A DNA stretch of 41,306 nt, taken from assembly GCA_016790435.1 (NCBI GenBank), contig JAEUPE010000005.1, forward strand, positions 1 to 41,306, read 5' to 3'. Source of the stretch: Rubrivivax sp. (GTDB taxonomy: Bacteria > Pseudomonadota > Gammaproteobacteria > Burkholderiales > Burkholderiaceae_C). Positions 8,734 to 16,808 of this stretch are shown piece after piece. Every line of letters starts with the position of its first letter. The stretch's first letter is position 1. The translations under genes were made by a program, and so were the position numbers. The notes below the pieces were generated by a model that worked only from the letters and a program-made list of their open reading frames with translations, did not search any database and was not told the DNA's origin.

Positions 8734-8861
8734 AGCGGCCTATCCTATGCCTGTGGCGAAAGGGCTTCCGTCGACGCGCCGGGCGGTCGCACGCGAGGGA
8801 CCGCATCGACGCGATCGGCACGAGGCCCTGGACCGTCTCAACGGCTGCGAGAGACCCGGCG

Positions 8862-10376
8862 ATGACCGCGCCCACCGACCCCACGGCCCCCGCCGCCCCC
8901 GCCCCACCGCGCCTCGTGTGGGCCGAGGCGATGCCGCCCGGCACGCCCGAGGTGCCCGTGGCCATCGTCGGCGCTGGCGCCTGCGGCCTCACGGCGGCGA
9001 TCTTCCTGCGCGAGGCCGGCATCGACTGCGCCCTGCTCGAGCGCGACGCCACGCCGCAGGGCAGCACGGCGCTGTCCAGCGGCTTCATCCCCGCCGCCGG
9101 CACGCGCGTACAGCGCGAGGCCGGCGTGCTCGACGACGACGCGGCGCGCTTCGCAGCCGACATCCAGGCCAAGGCGCACGGCACGGCCGCGCCGCACCTC
9201 GTGGCCGCCTATGCCGAGGCGGTGGCACCGGCGCTCGATGCGCTGCAGCAGCGGCACGGCCTGGCGTTCGAGTTGCTCGATGGCTTCCTCTACCCCGGCC
9301 ACTCGCGCCGGCGCATGCACACGCTGCGCGAGCGCACCGGCGCGGCGTTGGTGGCCGCGCTGCACGCCGCGGCCGAGCGCGCTGGCGCCATGGTGGTGCC
9401 GGAGGCGCTGGCGTGTGAGCTTTGGTGTAGTGGGCAGGGCGGCGAGGTTGCCGGGGACGGCGGAGGCCAAGGTGGCGAGCGCCGCGAAGGCCGCCTGGAC
9501 CGCGGCGGCGACGATGCCCCGCGCGCCCACGCTCCGACTCCGGCCCCGCGCATCCTCGGCGTTGGCTACCGCCGCCCCGACGGCCGCATCGAGCACCTTG
9601 CCTGCCGCGCGCTGCTGCTGGCGTGCAATGGCTTCGGCGGCAACACGGCCATGGTGCGCGAGTGGCTGCCCGAGATGCGCGATGCCGTCTTCGGCGGCCA
9701 TGCCGGCAATGACGGCAGCGCCATCGCCTGGGGCCGCGCGCTCGGCGTGGGCCTCGCGGACCTCGGCGGCTACCAGGGCCACGGCAGCTGGGCCGTGCCG
9801 CAGGGCGCGCTCATCACCTGGGCGCTGATGATGGAAGGCGGCATCCAGGTCAACGCGCGCGGCGAACGTTTCCACGACGAGACCGCCGGCTACAGCGAGG
9901 CCAGCGTGCAGGTCCTGGCGCAACCGGGCGGCGTGGCGTGGAACGTCTTCGATGACCGGCTGCTGGCGCTCGGCCGCACCTTCCCCGACTTCGTGGCCGC
10001 CGAGACCGCGGGGGCCGTGCGGCACGCGGCCGATGCGCACGCGCTGGCGGCGCTCATCGGCTGCGCGCCCGGGGCCATCGCCGCCACGCTCGCCAGCACG
10101 CTCCGCCCCCTGGCGGCGCCGTACCACGCCATCCGGGTGACGGGCGCGCTCTTCCACACGCAGGGTGGCCTCTGCATCGACGCCCGGTGCCGCGTTCTGC
10201 GGGCCGCCGATCAGGCGCCCTTCCCCAACCTGCTCGCCGCCGGCGGTGCCGCGCGCGGCGTTTCGGGCAACGCGGTGTGGGGCTACCTCAGTGGCAATGG
10301 GCTGCTCAGCGCTGTCGCCGGGGGCCACATCGCCGCCGCCACGATGACCGAACAACTCGCGACTGGATCGCCATGA
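8862..10376 (+). CDS. FAD-dependent oxidoreductase (fumarate reductase flavoprotein-like)
   Basis: Flavoprotein of the FAD-binding-2 group (fumarate reductase, 3-ketosteroid dehydrogenase and relatives). The product is 504 residues. The dinucleotide-binding GAGACGLTAAI is near residues 31-41, followed by the ERD acidic end of the second strand and STALSSGFIPAAG. The C-terminal FAD site is AGGAARGVSGNAVWGYLSGNGLLSAV. The N-terminus is Ala/Pro-rich. Residues about 186-228 are a Gly/Arg-rich stretch (around CSGQGGEVAGDGG) that does not look like family sequence and may be an inserted segment. Its stop overlaps the ATG of the lyase gene (ATGA), so the two are coupled. The likely reaction is oxidation or reduction of a C-C bond next to a carbonyl or carboxylate; the substrate is unknown. 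Confidence 0.85.
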   Translation: MTAPTDPTAPAAPAPPRLVWAEAMPPGTPEVPVAIVGAGACGLTAAIFLREAGIDCALLERDATPQGSTALSSGFIPAAGTRVQREAGVLDDDAARFAADIQAKAHGTAAPHLVAAYAEAVAPALDALQQRHGLAFELLDGFLYPGHSRRRMHTLRERTGAALVAALHAAAERAGAMVVPEALACELWCSGQGGEVAGDGGGQGGERREGRLDRGGDDAPRAHAPTPAPRILGVGYRRPDGRIEHLACRALLLACNGFGGNTAMVREWLPEMRDAVFGGHAGNDGSAIAWGRALGVGLADLGGYQGHGSWAVPQGALITWALMMEGGIQVNARGERFHDETAGYSEASVQVLAQPGGVAWNVFDDRLLALGRTFPDFVAAETAGAVRHAADAHALAALIGCAPGAIAATLASTLRPLAAPYHAIRVTGALFHTQGGLCIDARCRVLRAADQAPFPNLLAAGGAARGVSGNAVWGYLSGNGLLSAVAGGHIAAATMTEQLATGSP

Positions 10377-11254
10377 CCTCAAATCCGGCAACGCCGCCCA
10401 CCCTGCGCGCCCGCCTCGCCGAAGCGCGCCCGCTGCTCGCCCCCGGCATCTACGACGCCCTCTCGGCCCTGCTCGCCGAGCAGGCCGGCTTCGAGGCGCT
10501 GTACCTGAGCGGCGCCAGCATCGCCTACACCGCGCTCGCGCGCAGCGACGTGGGCCTGACCACCGCCACGGAGGTGGCCGACGTGCTCGCACGCATCACC
10601 GAGCGCGTGCGCGTGCCGGTGATCGTCGACGCCGACACGGGCTTCGGCAACGCCCTCAACGTGCAACGCACCGTGCGCGCCTTCGAGCGTGCCGGCGCCG
10701 CGATGGTCCAGCTCGAGGACCAGACCTTCCCCAAGCGCTGCGGTCACCTGCAGGGCAAGGGCGTGGTGAGCACGGCCGAGATGTGCGGCAAGCTGCGCGC
10801 CGCGCTCGACGCGCGCACGAGCGGCGAGACGCTGATCCTGGCGCGCACCGACGCGCTGGCCGTGGAGGGCCCCGAATCTGCGTTCGAACGCGCCGAGGCG
10901 TATCTCGAAACCGGTGTCGACGCGCTCTTCGTCGAGGCCCTGCGCACGCGCGAGCAGATGTCGGCCGCTTGTGCGCGCTTCGGCTCGCGCATTCCCCTGC
11001 TCGCCAACATGGTGGAAGGCGGCCACACGCCACTGGCCACGGCCGAAGCGTTGGGCACGATGGGCTTTCGCATCGTCATCTTCCCCGGCGGCACCGTGCG
11101 CGCGCTGGCGCATGCGCTGCAGGGCTACTACGCGAGCCTGAAGCAGCACGGCGGCACGGGGCCATGGCGAGAGAAGATGCTGGACTTCGACGGGCTCAAC
11201 GGCGTGATCGGCACGCCGGCGTTGATGGAAGCGGGGCAGAAGTACGCCGGTTGA
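10373..11254 (+). CDS. Isocitrate lyase/PEP mutase-family C-C lyase
   Basis: TIM-barrel lyase of the isocitrate lyase/phosphoenolpyruvate mutase superfamily (methylisocitrate lyase, dimethylmalate lyase, oxaloacetate decarboxylase-like). The ATG at 10373 overlaps the flavoprotein stop. The product is 293 residues, the usual size. Key motifs are LYLSGASIAYT near residues 43-53, the metal-binding VDADTGFGN, the mobile catalytic loop PKRCGHLQGK, and ARTDA. The cysteine of KRCGH indicates a lyase or hydrolase acting on a 2-hydroxy dicarboxylate rather than a phosphonate mutase. Together with the hydratase pair upstream it could form a hydratase-lyase module ending in pyruvate plus a second acid (inference). 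Confidence 0.87.
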   Translation: MTSNPATPPTLRARLAEARPLLAPGIYDALSALLAEQAGFEALYLSGASIAYTALARSDVGLTTATEVADVLARITERVRVPVIVDADTGFGNALNVQRTVRAFERAGAAMVQLEDQTFPKRCGHLQGKGVVSTAEMCGKLRAALDARTSGETLILARTDALAVEGPESAFERAEAYLETGVDALFVEALRTREQMSAACARFGSRIPLLANMVEGGHTPLATAEALGTMGFRIVIFPGGTVRALAHALQGYYASLKQHGGTGPWREKMLDFDGLNGVIGTPALMEAGQKYAG

Positions 11255-11294
11255 CACCGGTGCCGTCGCTGGACCCGCATGGAGCCGCGAAGCG

Positions 11295-11337
11295 CAGGCA
11301 TCGAACCGTCAGCGAACAGGCATCGAAACGGCAGCGA
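11295..11337. repeat. Two-copy direct repeat, 22-bp period
   Basis: Two 21-base units, 11295-11315 and 11317-11337, both starting CAGGCATCGAA and ending CAGCGA, match at 19 of 21 positions. They lie one base apart, giving a period of about two helical turns, in the 184-base gap before the nitroreductase gene. This could be a paired operator or a chance duplication. Confidence 0.5.
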
Positions 11338-11387
11338 GTCGGCCACCGGGTCGTCGAACCAGCCGTTGAGCCACGTCAACGCCGGCC

Positions 11388-11415
11388 GGCCCGCGCCGCC
11401 TAGGCTGCGCGGGCC
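11388..11415. other. GC-rich hairpin upstream of nitroreductase gene
   Basis: A perfect 9-bp stem GGCCCGCGC/GCGCGGGCC encloses a 10-base loop and ends 23 bases before the ATG at 11439. No T-tract follows. It could be a weak terminator for the upstream operon or a 5' leader structure of the nitroreductase gene. Confidence 0.35.
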
Positions 11416-11438
11416 ACACGCCTTCGCCGGAGCCGCCG

Positions 11439-12131
11439 ATGAACACGCTCACCAAGCTCGCCCTCGGCCTGATGGGGCAGTTGCGCCCGCAGCCCGCGCT
11501 GGACGAAGGCGCACCGACGATCGAGCTGCCCGCACCGCGCACCGAGGGCGGCCAGCCGCTGATGCAGGTGCTGGCGCGGCGCCGCTCGCAGCGCGAGTTC
11601 GCGCCGCAGTCGCTGCCGCGGCCGGTGCTCGCCGACCTGCTGTGGGCCGCCACCGGCGTCAACCGGCCGAAGCTCGGTGGCCGCACCGCACCGAGCGCGA
11701 TGAACGCGCAGGAGGTAAGCGTGTACGTGGCCCTGCCCGAAGGCCTGTACCTCTACGAGCCGGGCGCGCACCTGCTGCGCCAGGTGGCGGCGAGCGACGT
11801 GCGCCGCGTCACCGGCTACCAGGACTTCGTCGACCGCGCGCCGCTGGACCTCATCTACGTGGCCGACCACGCGCGCATGAAGCTCGTTCCGGCCGACCGG
11901 CGCGAGGCCTATGCCTTCGCGGCGGCCGGGGCCATGGCGCAGAACGTGTACCTCTATTGCGCCTCGGCCGGCCTGGCCACCGTCATCCGGGCCTGGTTCG
12001 ACGCGCGCGCGCTCACGCAGGCGATGCAGCTGCCAGCGGACCAGCACCTGCTGCTGGCGCAGACCGTGGGCCGGCCGGGCAAGGCGGCGCGCGCCGTGGC
12101 TGCGGGCAGGGCATCGACAGCACCAGCCTGA
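11439..12131 (+). CDS. Nitroreductase-family protein, SagB-like
   Basis: FMN-dependent oxidoreductase fold of the nitroreductase/SagB dehydrogenase-like group. The product is 230 residues. The FMN-contacting RRRSQREF motif is near residues 47-54, followed by LADLLWAATGVNRP and RTAPSAMNAQEVSVYV, which are typical of single-domain SagB-like proteins. GLYLYEPGAHLL and AAGAMAQNVYLYCASAGL are later family landmarks. The N-terminal 35 residues are a loosely conserved, partly hydrophobic leader. It stands alone, with no peptide precursor, YcaO or cyclodehydratase gene nearby, so a role in making azole peptides is not supported. It is convergent with the lipoprotein gene. Confidence 0.82.
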   Translation: MNTLTKLALGLMGQLRPQPALDEGAPTIELPAPRTEGGQPLMQVLARRRSQREFAPQSLPRPVLADLLWAATGVNRPKLGGRTAPSAMNAQEVSVYVALPEGLYLYEPGAHLLRQVAASDVRRVTGYQDFVDRAPLDLIYVADHARMKLVPADRREAYAFAAAGAMAQNVYLYCASAGLATVIRAWFDARALTQAMQLPADQHLLLAQTVGRPGKAARAVAAGRASTAPA

Positions 12132-12200
12132 CGCCGGGCCGGGTGTCGAAGACGATGGCGACGGTGCGAGGGCTGGAGTGCGTGTCGGCGGGCGCTGCGG

Positions 12201-14777
12201 CTACGGGGCGCCGATAGGCACGAACGCGATCAGCGGGTCGTCCGTGAGCGTCACGACCACCAGGCCGTCGGGCAGCACGACCAGCTGCGCGGGCTTCAAC
12301 GCCCGGGCGTAGCCGGCCACCTTGTAGCCCTGCAGCAGGGCGCCGGCCGGGGTGTAGACCCAGAAGTCGTAGGTGGCATACCAACCCGAGATGCCGCAGA
12401 TCGGCCGGCCGTCGCTGGTCACCTCCACGTTGTTGGGGTAGGCGTCACCGCCCGGCAGGGCGCCGATGAAGGTGCCGGTGACGCCATCGGCCACGCCGCA
12501 CTTGTAGCCGCCGTCGGTGCCGCCACCCGAGGCGCCATAGACGCGGCTGCCGTCGCGCGAGACGGCGATGTCCTGCGGGTTGCCGCCGGAACGCACGTCG
12601 ACGAAGTTCATCAACGTGGCGAACATCGTGCCGCCCGCCATCGCCGAGTAGTCGAGCGCGTGCCGTGAGCCTCCCACGTTGAAGGCACGTTGGCCGTCGG
12701 CCGTGGCCGCGATGACCGTGCCCGTCGGCCCGGTGCTCTCGCCCAGCACGCGGCGCCCGCCGGCATAGGCCGTGCCATCGCCCACCAGCACCACGTCGAT
12801 GCCGTTGGGGCGCACGACCTGTAGGCCGGTGAACGAATTCACCGCGTTGTCCAGCGGCCAGGATCCGGTGCGCGCCTGCGTGGCCAGGTCGACCAGGGCA
12901 AGCGTTCGCGTGGCCGTGTCCAGCACATACAGCAGGTTGCCGTCGGGCGAGACGGCCATCTGCCCGAGCGCCGAGCCGACATTGGCGATGGTCGCGATCT
13001 TCTGCGTCGAGTAGCCGTGATAGACGTCGATCGACGTGCCGCCGTCGTTGGCATAGACGTAGGGCCGGATCGCATCGGCGACCAGCTGGCCGTAGCTGGC
13101 GGCGAGCTTGGCGGTGGCGCCCAGGCCAGCGTTGTTCTTCCACAGCGCCACCTGCACCTGCGCCGGCACCACGCCCGGCGTGGCGGTGCTGACGGTCACG
13201 GTGGCGGTGTGGAGCGCGCCGTTGGCCAACGCGGCGGGGTTCGCGCTGAGCGTCAGCGTCGAGGCACCACCCGTGCTGCCGTTGGCGGTGACGCTCAGCC
13301 ACGGCGCGCTCGAACTGGCCGTCCAGGCCAGCGTGCCGCCGAAGTTGTCGCGGACGGTCAGCGTGCGCGTGACCGCCGTGCCGGTGGGCGTGGCGGCGAG
13401 ACCCACGCCCCACTGCGAAGGCAGCAGGCGGCGCTGATCGAGATTCAGGTTCACCGTCAGCGGCAGCGCCACGGTGTCGCCATTCACGCGCGCCGTCATC
13501 GTCACCGTGGTACTCGTCGAGCCCGGCGTGGCCGCAGCCGCCTGTGGAGCAAACGACACGGACGTGCCCAACTGCGCCACCGTGCCCGTGGGAGTGGTGC
13601 TGCCGAGCCAGGCCGGCAGCGCCGACAGCGTGAACGGCCAGGCGTTGGCGCCGGTGTTCAGGCTCACCGAGGCCTGCACGGGGCTGGTGTCACGGCCCTT
13701 GGGGCCGCCGAGGGTCAGCGTCGGCGTGGGCGTCGACAGCGTCGCCGGCTCGAGCGCGAGTTGCGTCGTCACGTTGCGGTTGGGCACGCCGCTGGAAGCC
13801 AGCACCAGGTCGGCCTGGTGGCTGCCGCTGGCCAGCCGGCCCCGCGCGGGATCGGGTTGCAGCGAAACGATCGACGGCGTGGTGCCGGTGGTGGGCGTGG
13901 CCAGCAGCCAGTCGGCCGTGGTCGATGCGCTCCAGGCGCTCGGCACGCCGTTGTCGAGCGCGAAGGCGAGCGGCTGCGCCGCGATCGGCGCACCGTTGAC
14001 CGCACTGAAGCTCGGCACGCCGGAGGTCAGCACGAACTGCGTGGGCAGCACGTCGAGGATGACGGGAATGCGCACGGTCTGGCCGTCGCCGGACCGCACC
14101 ACCACCTCGCCCTCGTGGCGACCCTCGGGGAGCGCGGGCGTGTCCAGGCCGATGCTGAAGGCGCCCGGGCCGGTGCCGCTGCCCGGCGTGGCGCGGATCC
14201 ACGCGGCCGAAGGCGTGGCCGTCCAGGCCGTGGTCGACCCGCCGACCTGCACGGCGGCCGTGGCACTGAGTGCGCCGCCCCGATGCACGGTGAACGAGGT
14301 GCTGGTCTGCGGCACCGCCGTCAGCGGCGCCGGCGTCACGGTGAGGTCATAGGGCAGCGGCACCGGCGAGCCGGGCACCTGGGAGGCACAGGCGATGTCG
14401 TTGCACAACCTGACGCTGAATTCACCGGTATGCCGGCCGACGGCCAGCGTGGGCTGGGTGTGCAGCGTGGCGGAGACGGTGCGGCTGTCCACCGAGGCGA
14501 GCTCGATCGACGGCAGCAGCACGCCCGCGGCGTCGACGACGAAGACGTAGACCTGGCGAGAGAACAGCGCGGCGTCGGTCGCGGTCGCGCGCACGGTCAA
14601 CGTGGCCGAGGTGCCGGCCTGCACGTTGGTGACCAGGCCGCCCGGGGCGAAGGTCACGGCCGGCGTCGCTGCGCCACTGCCATCACCCCCTCCACCACCG
14701 CCGCAAGCGGCCAACAGCAGCGCCAGGCCGGCGCCGCCCGCAAGGCGGCGCCAGTGCGCCACGAACTCTCTCGACAT
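12201..14777 (-). CDS. Large lipoprotein with BACON-like repeats and C-terminal beta-propeller
   Basis: Exported lipoprotein of 858 residues. The signal peptide ends in the lipobox LLAAC with Cys25, followed by a poly-Gly linker. About four Ig-like repeats follow, at roughly residues 183-241, 280-345, 385-450 and 480-545. Each has an AW(T/S)A-type strand, a short gap and a PxWL/AxWI turn, then G(x)H/GAL(H) and a terminal strand, as in BACON domains. The C-terminal 290 residues carry propeller-type repeats (GQMAVSPDGNLLYVLD, PQDIAVSRDGSRVYGAS, NNVEVTSDGRPICG). BACON domains are thought to bind carbohydrate or mucin; no catalytic motif is visible. The gene is monocistronic, with its promoter presumably in 14778-14975. 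Confidence 0.78.
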   Translation of the reverse strand: MSREFVAHWRRLAGGAGLALLLAACGGGGGGDGSGAATPAVTFAPGGLVTNVQAGTSATLTVRATATDAALFSRQVYVFVVDAAGVLLPSIELASVDSRTVSATLHTQPTLAVGRHTGEFSVRLCNDIACASQVPGSPVPLPYDLTVTPAPLTAVPQTSTSFTVHRGGALSATAAVQVGGSTTAWTATPSAAWIRATPGSGTGPGAFSIGLDTPALPEGRHEGEVVVRSGDGQTVRIPVILDVLPTQFVLTSGVPSFSAVNGAPIAAQPLAFALDNGVPSAWSASTTADWLLATPTTGTTPSIVSLQPDPARGRLASGSHQADLVLASSGVPNRNVTTQLALEPATLSTPTPTLTLGGPKGRDTSPVQASVSLNTGANAWPFTLSALPAWLGSTTPTGTVAQLGTSVSFAPQAAAATPGSTSTTVTMTARVNGDTVALPLTVNLNLDQRRLLPSQWGVGLAATPTGTAVTRTLTVRDNFGGTLAWTASSSAPWLSVTANGSTGGASTLTLSANPAALANGALHTATVTVSTATPGVVPAQVQVALWKNNAGLGATAKLAASYGQLVADAIRPYVYANDGGTSIDVYHGYSTQKIATIANVGSALGQMAVSPDGNLLYVLDTATRTLALVDLATQARTGSWPLDNAVNSFTGLQVVRPNGIDVVLVGDGTAYAGGRRVLGESTGPTGTVIAATADGQRAFNVGGSRHALDYSAMAGGTMFATLMNFVDVRSGGNPQDIAVSRDGSRVYGASGGGTDGGYKCGVADGVTGTFIGALPGGDAYPNNVEVTSDGRPICGISGWYATYDFWVYTPAGALLQGYKVAGYARALKPAQLVVLPDGLVVVTLTDDPLIAFVPIGAP

Positions 14778-14975
14778 CGAATGCCTCCCTCATTGCCTGA
14801 CCGGCCCTGGGCGCCGGCAGCGGCGGGATTCTTCCATCGGCACGCGACGATCATCGCCCTGGCACCACCCGCGAACCGGGGGCGGACGGCCCTTCAGGCA
14901 AGCGGTTCCGTCGTGCCCTCGCCGTTCGCTGATGCCGCGTGTGGGCAGCGGGCCCCATCCGGCGGGGCGCGAGCT

Positions 14976-15590
14976 TCAGATCACGTAGCGCAGGATCGCA
15001 ACGTAGTGGGTAGCGCTGCCGGCCATCACGAACAGATGCCAGACGCCGTGGAAGTGCCTGACTCGGGCGTCGAGCGCATAGAAGACGATGCCCAGCGTGT
15101 AGAAGAGCCCGCCCGCCACGAGCCAGGCGAGACCGGCCGACCCCAAGGCCCTGTGAAGGGGGACCAGGGCGACCACGACCGCCCAACCCATCACGACGTA
15201 GATCACCACCGACAGGACACGGGCCTTGCCGGCCCAGAACTCCTGCAGGCTGCCGATCACCGCGAGCGCCCAGACCACGCCGAACAGCGACCAACCCCAA
15301 CTGCCGCGCAGCGTGACCAGGCAGAACGGCGTGTAGCTGCCCGCGATGAGCAGATAGATGCTCTGGTGGTCGAGCTTCTGCAGGACGAGCTTGGCGCGCC
15401 CGCGCAGGCTGTGGTACAGGACCGAGAAGGTATAGAGCAGCACCAGCGTCAGGCCGTAGATCGAGACGCTCACCACCTTCCACGGGTCCCCGCCCAGCGC
15501 GGCCAAGGCCACCAGCACCACCGCCCCGACAAGCGCCAGCACGGCCGCCACGAGGTGGGTGATCGCATTCAACTTCTCGCCGTGGTACAT
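14976..15590 (-). CDS. HlyIII/PAQR-family integral membrane protein
   Basis: Seven-helix membrane protein of the haemolysin III/YqfA/PAQR family; the bacterial members are poorly characterised metal-dependent membrane hydrolase-like proteins, and haemolysis should not be assumed. I chose the ATG at 15590 (MYHGEKLNAITHL), which matches the family N-terminus and gives 204 residues. An in-frame GTG at 15602 is possible; the longer upstream frame is Arg-rich and unlikely. Conserved residues are SVLYHS (H60), KLDHQSIYLLIAGSYTP (D74, H75) and the C-terminal HFHGVWHLFV histidines, which form the metal site of this superfamily. It is divergent from the GST gene. Confidence 0.87.
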   Translation of the reverse strand: MYHGEKLNAITHLVAAVLALVGAVVLVALAALGGDPWKVVSVSIYGLTLVLLYTFSVLYHSLRGRAKLVLQKLDHQSIYLLIAGSYTPFCLVTLRGSWGWSLFGVVWALAVIGSLQEFWAGKARVLSVVIYVVMGWAVVVALVPLHRALGSAGLAWLVAGGLFYTLGIVFYALDARVRHFHGVWHLFVMAGSATHYVAILRYVI

Positions 15591-15796
15591 GCCGTTGGCC
15601 ACTCTCTCCTGGCGGCAGCGCGGGCGTGCCCGCATGAGGGCCCGTGTCGTCACCGATGACGGCCTCGGGCCGACACTGTGCGCCCGGAGAATAGGCGCCC
15701 GTGCCGCAGCCGCCGAATGCCCCGCGCCGCGCGCCGGCGTGCGCCCGCGCCCCACAATTCGCGCCCCAAGCCACCACCGAGCCCAGGACCCATCCC

Positions 15797-16480
15797 ATGC
15801 TGAAGTTCTACTACTCCCTCGCCCCCAACCCCATGAAGGTGGCGCTGTTCCTCGAGGAGGCTGGCCTGCCCTACGAGGCCGTGCCAGTGGACACGCGCAA
15901 GGGCGAGCAGCATGCGCCGGCCTTCACCGCACTGAACCCGAACGCCAAGGTGCCGGTGATCGTCGATGGCGCCAACACCGTGTTCGACAGCAGCGCCATC
16001 CTGCTGTACCTGGCCGAGAAGAGCGGCCAGTTCCTGCCCGATGCTGCCGACCGCGGCGCCATGCTCTCGTGGCTGATGTTCACGGCCTCGGGCATCGGCC
16101 CGTTCTCGGGGCAGGCCGTGCACTTCAAGCACTACGCGCCCGAGAAGCTGCCCTACGCCATCAACCGCTACGACTTCGAGGCCTGGCGGCACTGGAAGAT
16201 CCTGGACGCGCACCTCGCCAAGCAGCCGTGGATGGTGAGCAGCCGCTACACGCTGCTCGACATGGCGGTGTGGGGCTGGGCGCGTGCCGTGCCCTTCGCG
16301 CTGGGCACCGAGGCCTGGGAACAGCTGCCGAACGTGAAGCGCCTGTTCGATGCCGTGACCGCCCGCCCCGCCGCGCAGCGCGCCGCGGCGCTGAAGGAGC
16401 GGTACACCTTCAAGACCGAGATGGACGACGAGGCGAAGCGGGCGATGTTCCCGCAGAACGAACGGTTGAAGCCGGCCTGA
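15797..16480 (+). CDS. Glutathione S-transferase family protein
   Basis: Soluble GST of 227 residues. The start is the ATG at 15797 (MLKFYYSLAPNPMKVALFLEE); the upstream in-frame extension is Ala/Arg-rich and without support. The thioredoxin-like domain spans residues 1-80, with the cis-proline AKVPVIVD and the glutathione-contacting DSSAILLYLAEK. The helical domain follows, with LLDMAVWGWARAV as the N-capping region. The pattern resembles bacterial YghU/Ure2p-like enzymes. The substrate is unknown. It is convergent with the small membrane-protein genes. Confidence 0.88.
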   Translation: MLKFYYSLAPNPMKVALFLEEAGLPYEAVPVDTRKGEQHAPAFTALNPNAKVPVIVDGANTVFDSSAILLYLAEKSGQFLPDAADRGAMLSWLMFTASGIGPFSGQAVHFKHYAPEKLPYAINRYDFEAWRHWKILDAHLAKQPWMVSSRYTLLDMAVWGWARAVPFALGTEAWEQLPNVKRLFDAVTARPAAQRAAALKERYTFKTEMDDEAKRAMFPQNERLKPA

Positions 16481-16490
16481 GCGCGCGCAC

Positions 16491-16512
16491 GGCCCGCTGC
16501 GGCGCGCGGGCC
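16491..16512. terminator. Candidate bidirectional hairpin terminator
   Basis: A 7-bp GC stem GGCCCGC/GCGGGCC with an 8-base loop lies in the 48-base gap between the convergent GST and small membrane-protein genes. There is no T-tract on either strand, so efficiency as an intrinsic terminator is doubtful. Confidence 0.3.
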
Positions 16513-16528
16513 GGCGGCATGGCGCGCA

Positions 16529-16780
16529 TCAGTAGGACTGCGGCAGGTCCTCGGCCCTGAGCACGGGCTCGCCCATGCCCGGCTGGGGCGAGGGCACGAG
16601 CACGTACATCGGGGACGGGGCCTCGACGCTCGGCGTCTCGGCGGACGCTGCGTCCGGGTCGGCTTGGCCGCTAGGAAGCAGGAGCCCGCTCAACGCCACC
16701 GTGACGATGAGCAGGGGCACGAGGTTCCACGTCCAGGCGTGGGTCTCTTGCTGCCGGAGGGCCTTGGCGGATTCGTACAT
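16529..16780 (-). CDS. Small single-pass membrane protein, tandem paralogue B
   Basis: An 83-residue protein of unknown function. The ATG at 16780 follows AAGGAG. It reads as a short polar N-terminus, a conserved HAWTWNLVPLL segment that begins one hydrophobic helix (about residues 18-37), then a Pro/Glu-rich tail ending VPSPQPGMGEPVLRAEDLPQSY. The gene immediately upstream encodes a paralogue with the same architecture, the same WTWN-xPL entry to the helix and a nearly identical tail (VPSPQPGLGEPALVPADLPPTY). The two genes are 28 bases apart and probably co-transcribed. The conserved tail suggests a binding or sorting function on one side of the membrane (inference). I do not recognise the family. 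Confidence 0.7.
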   Translation of the reverse strand: MYESAKALRQQETHAWTWNLVPLLIVTVALSGLLLPSGQADPDAASAETPSVEAPSPMYVLVPSPQPGMGEPVLRAEDLPQSY

Positions 16781-16808
16781 GGTGGGCTCCTTGTCGATGG
16801 ATGGTGGT

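Noticed and set aside
11439-12131. SagB-type azole-peptide biosynthesis cluster
   Set aside because: No precursor peptide, YcaO, C-protein or transporter gene is adjacent.
14976-15590. Haemolysin function for the HlyIII-family protein
   Set aside because: The family name is historical; the conserved metal-site histidines indicate a PAQR-like membrane enzyme, and nothing here supports cytolysis.
13017-15659. 880-codon plus-strand frame over the BACON lipoprotein
   Set aside because: Antisense shadow; composition is Arg/Gly/Ala/His-rich and it runs across two real genes and their spacer.
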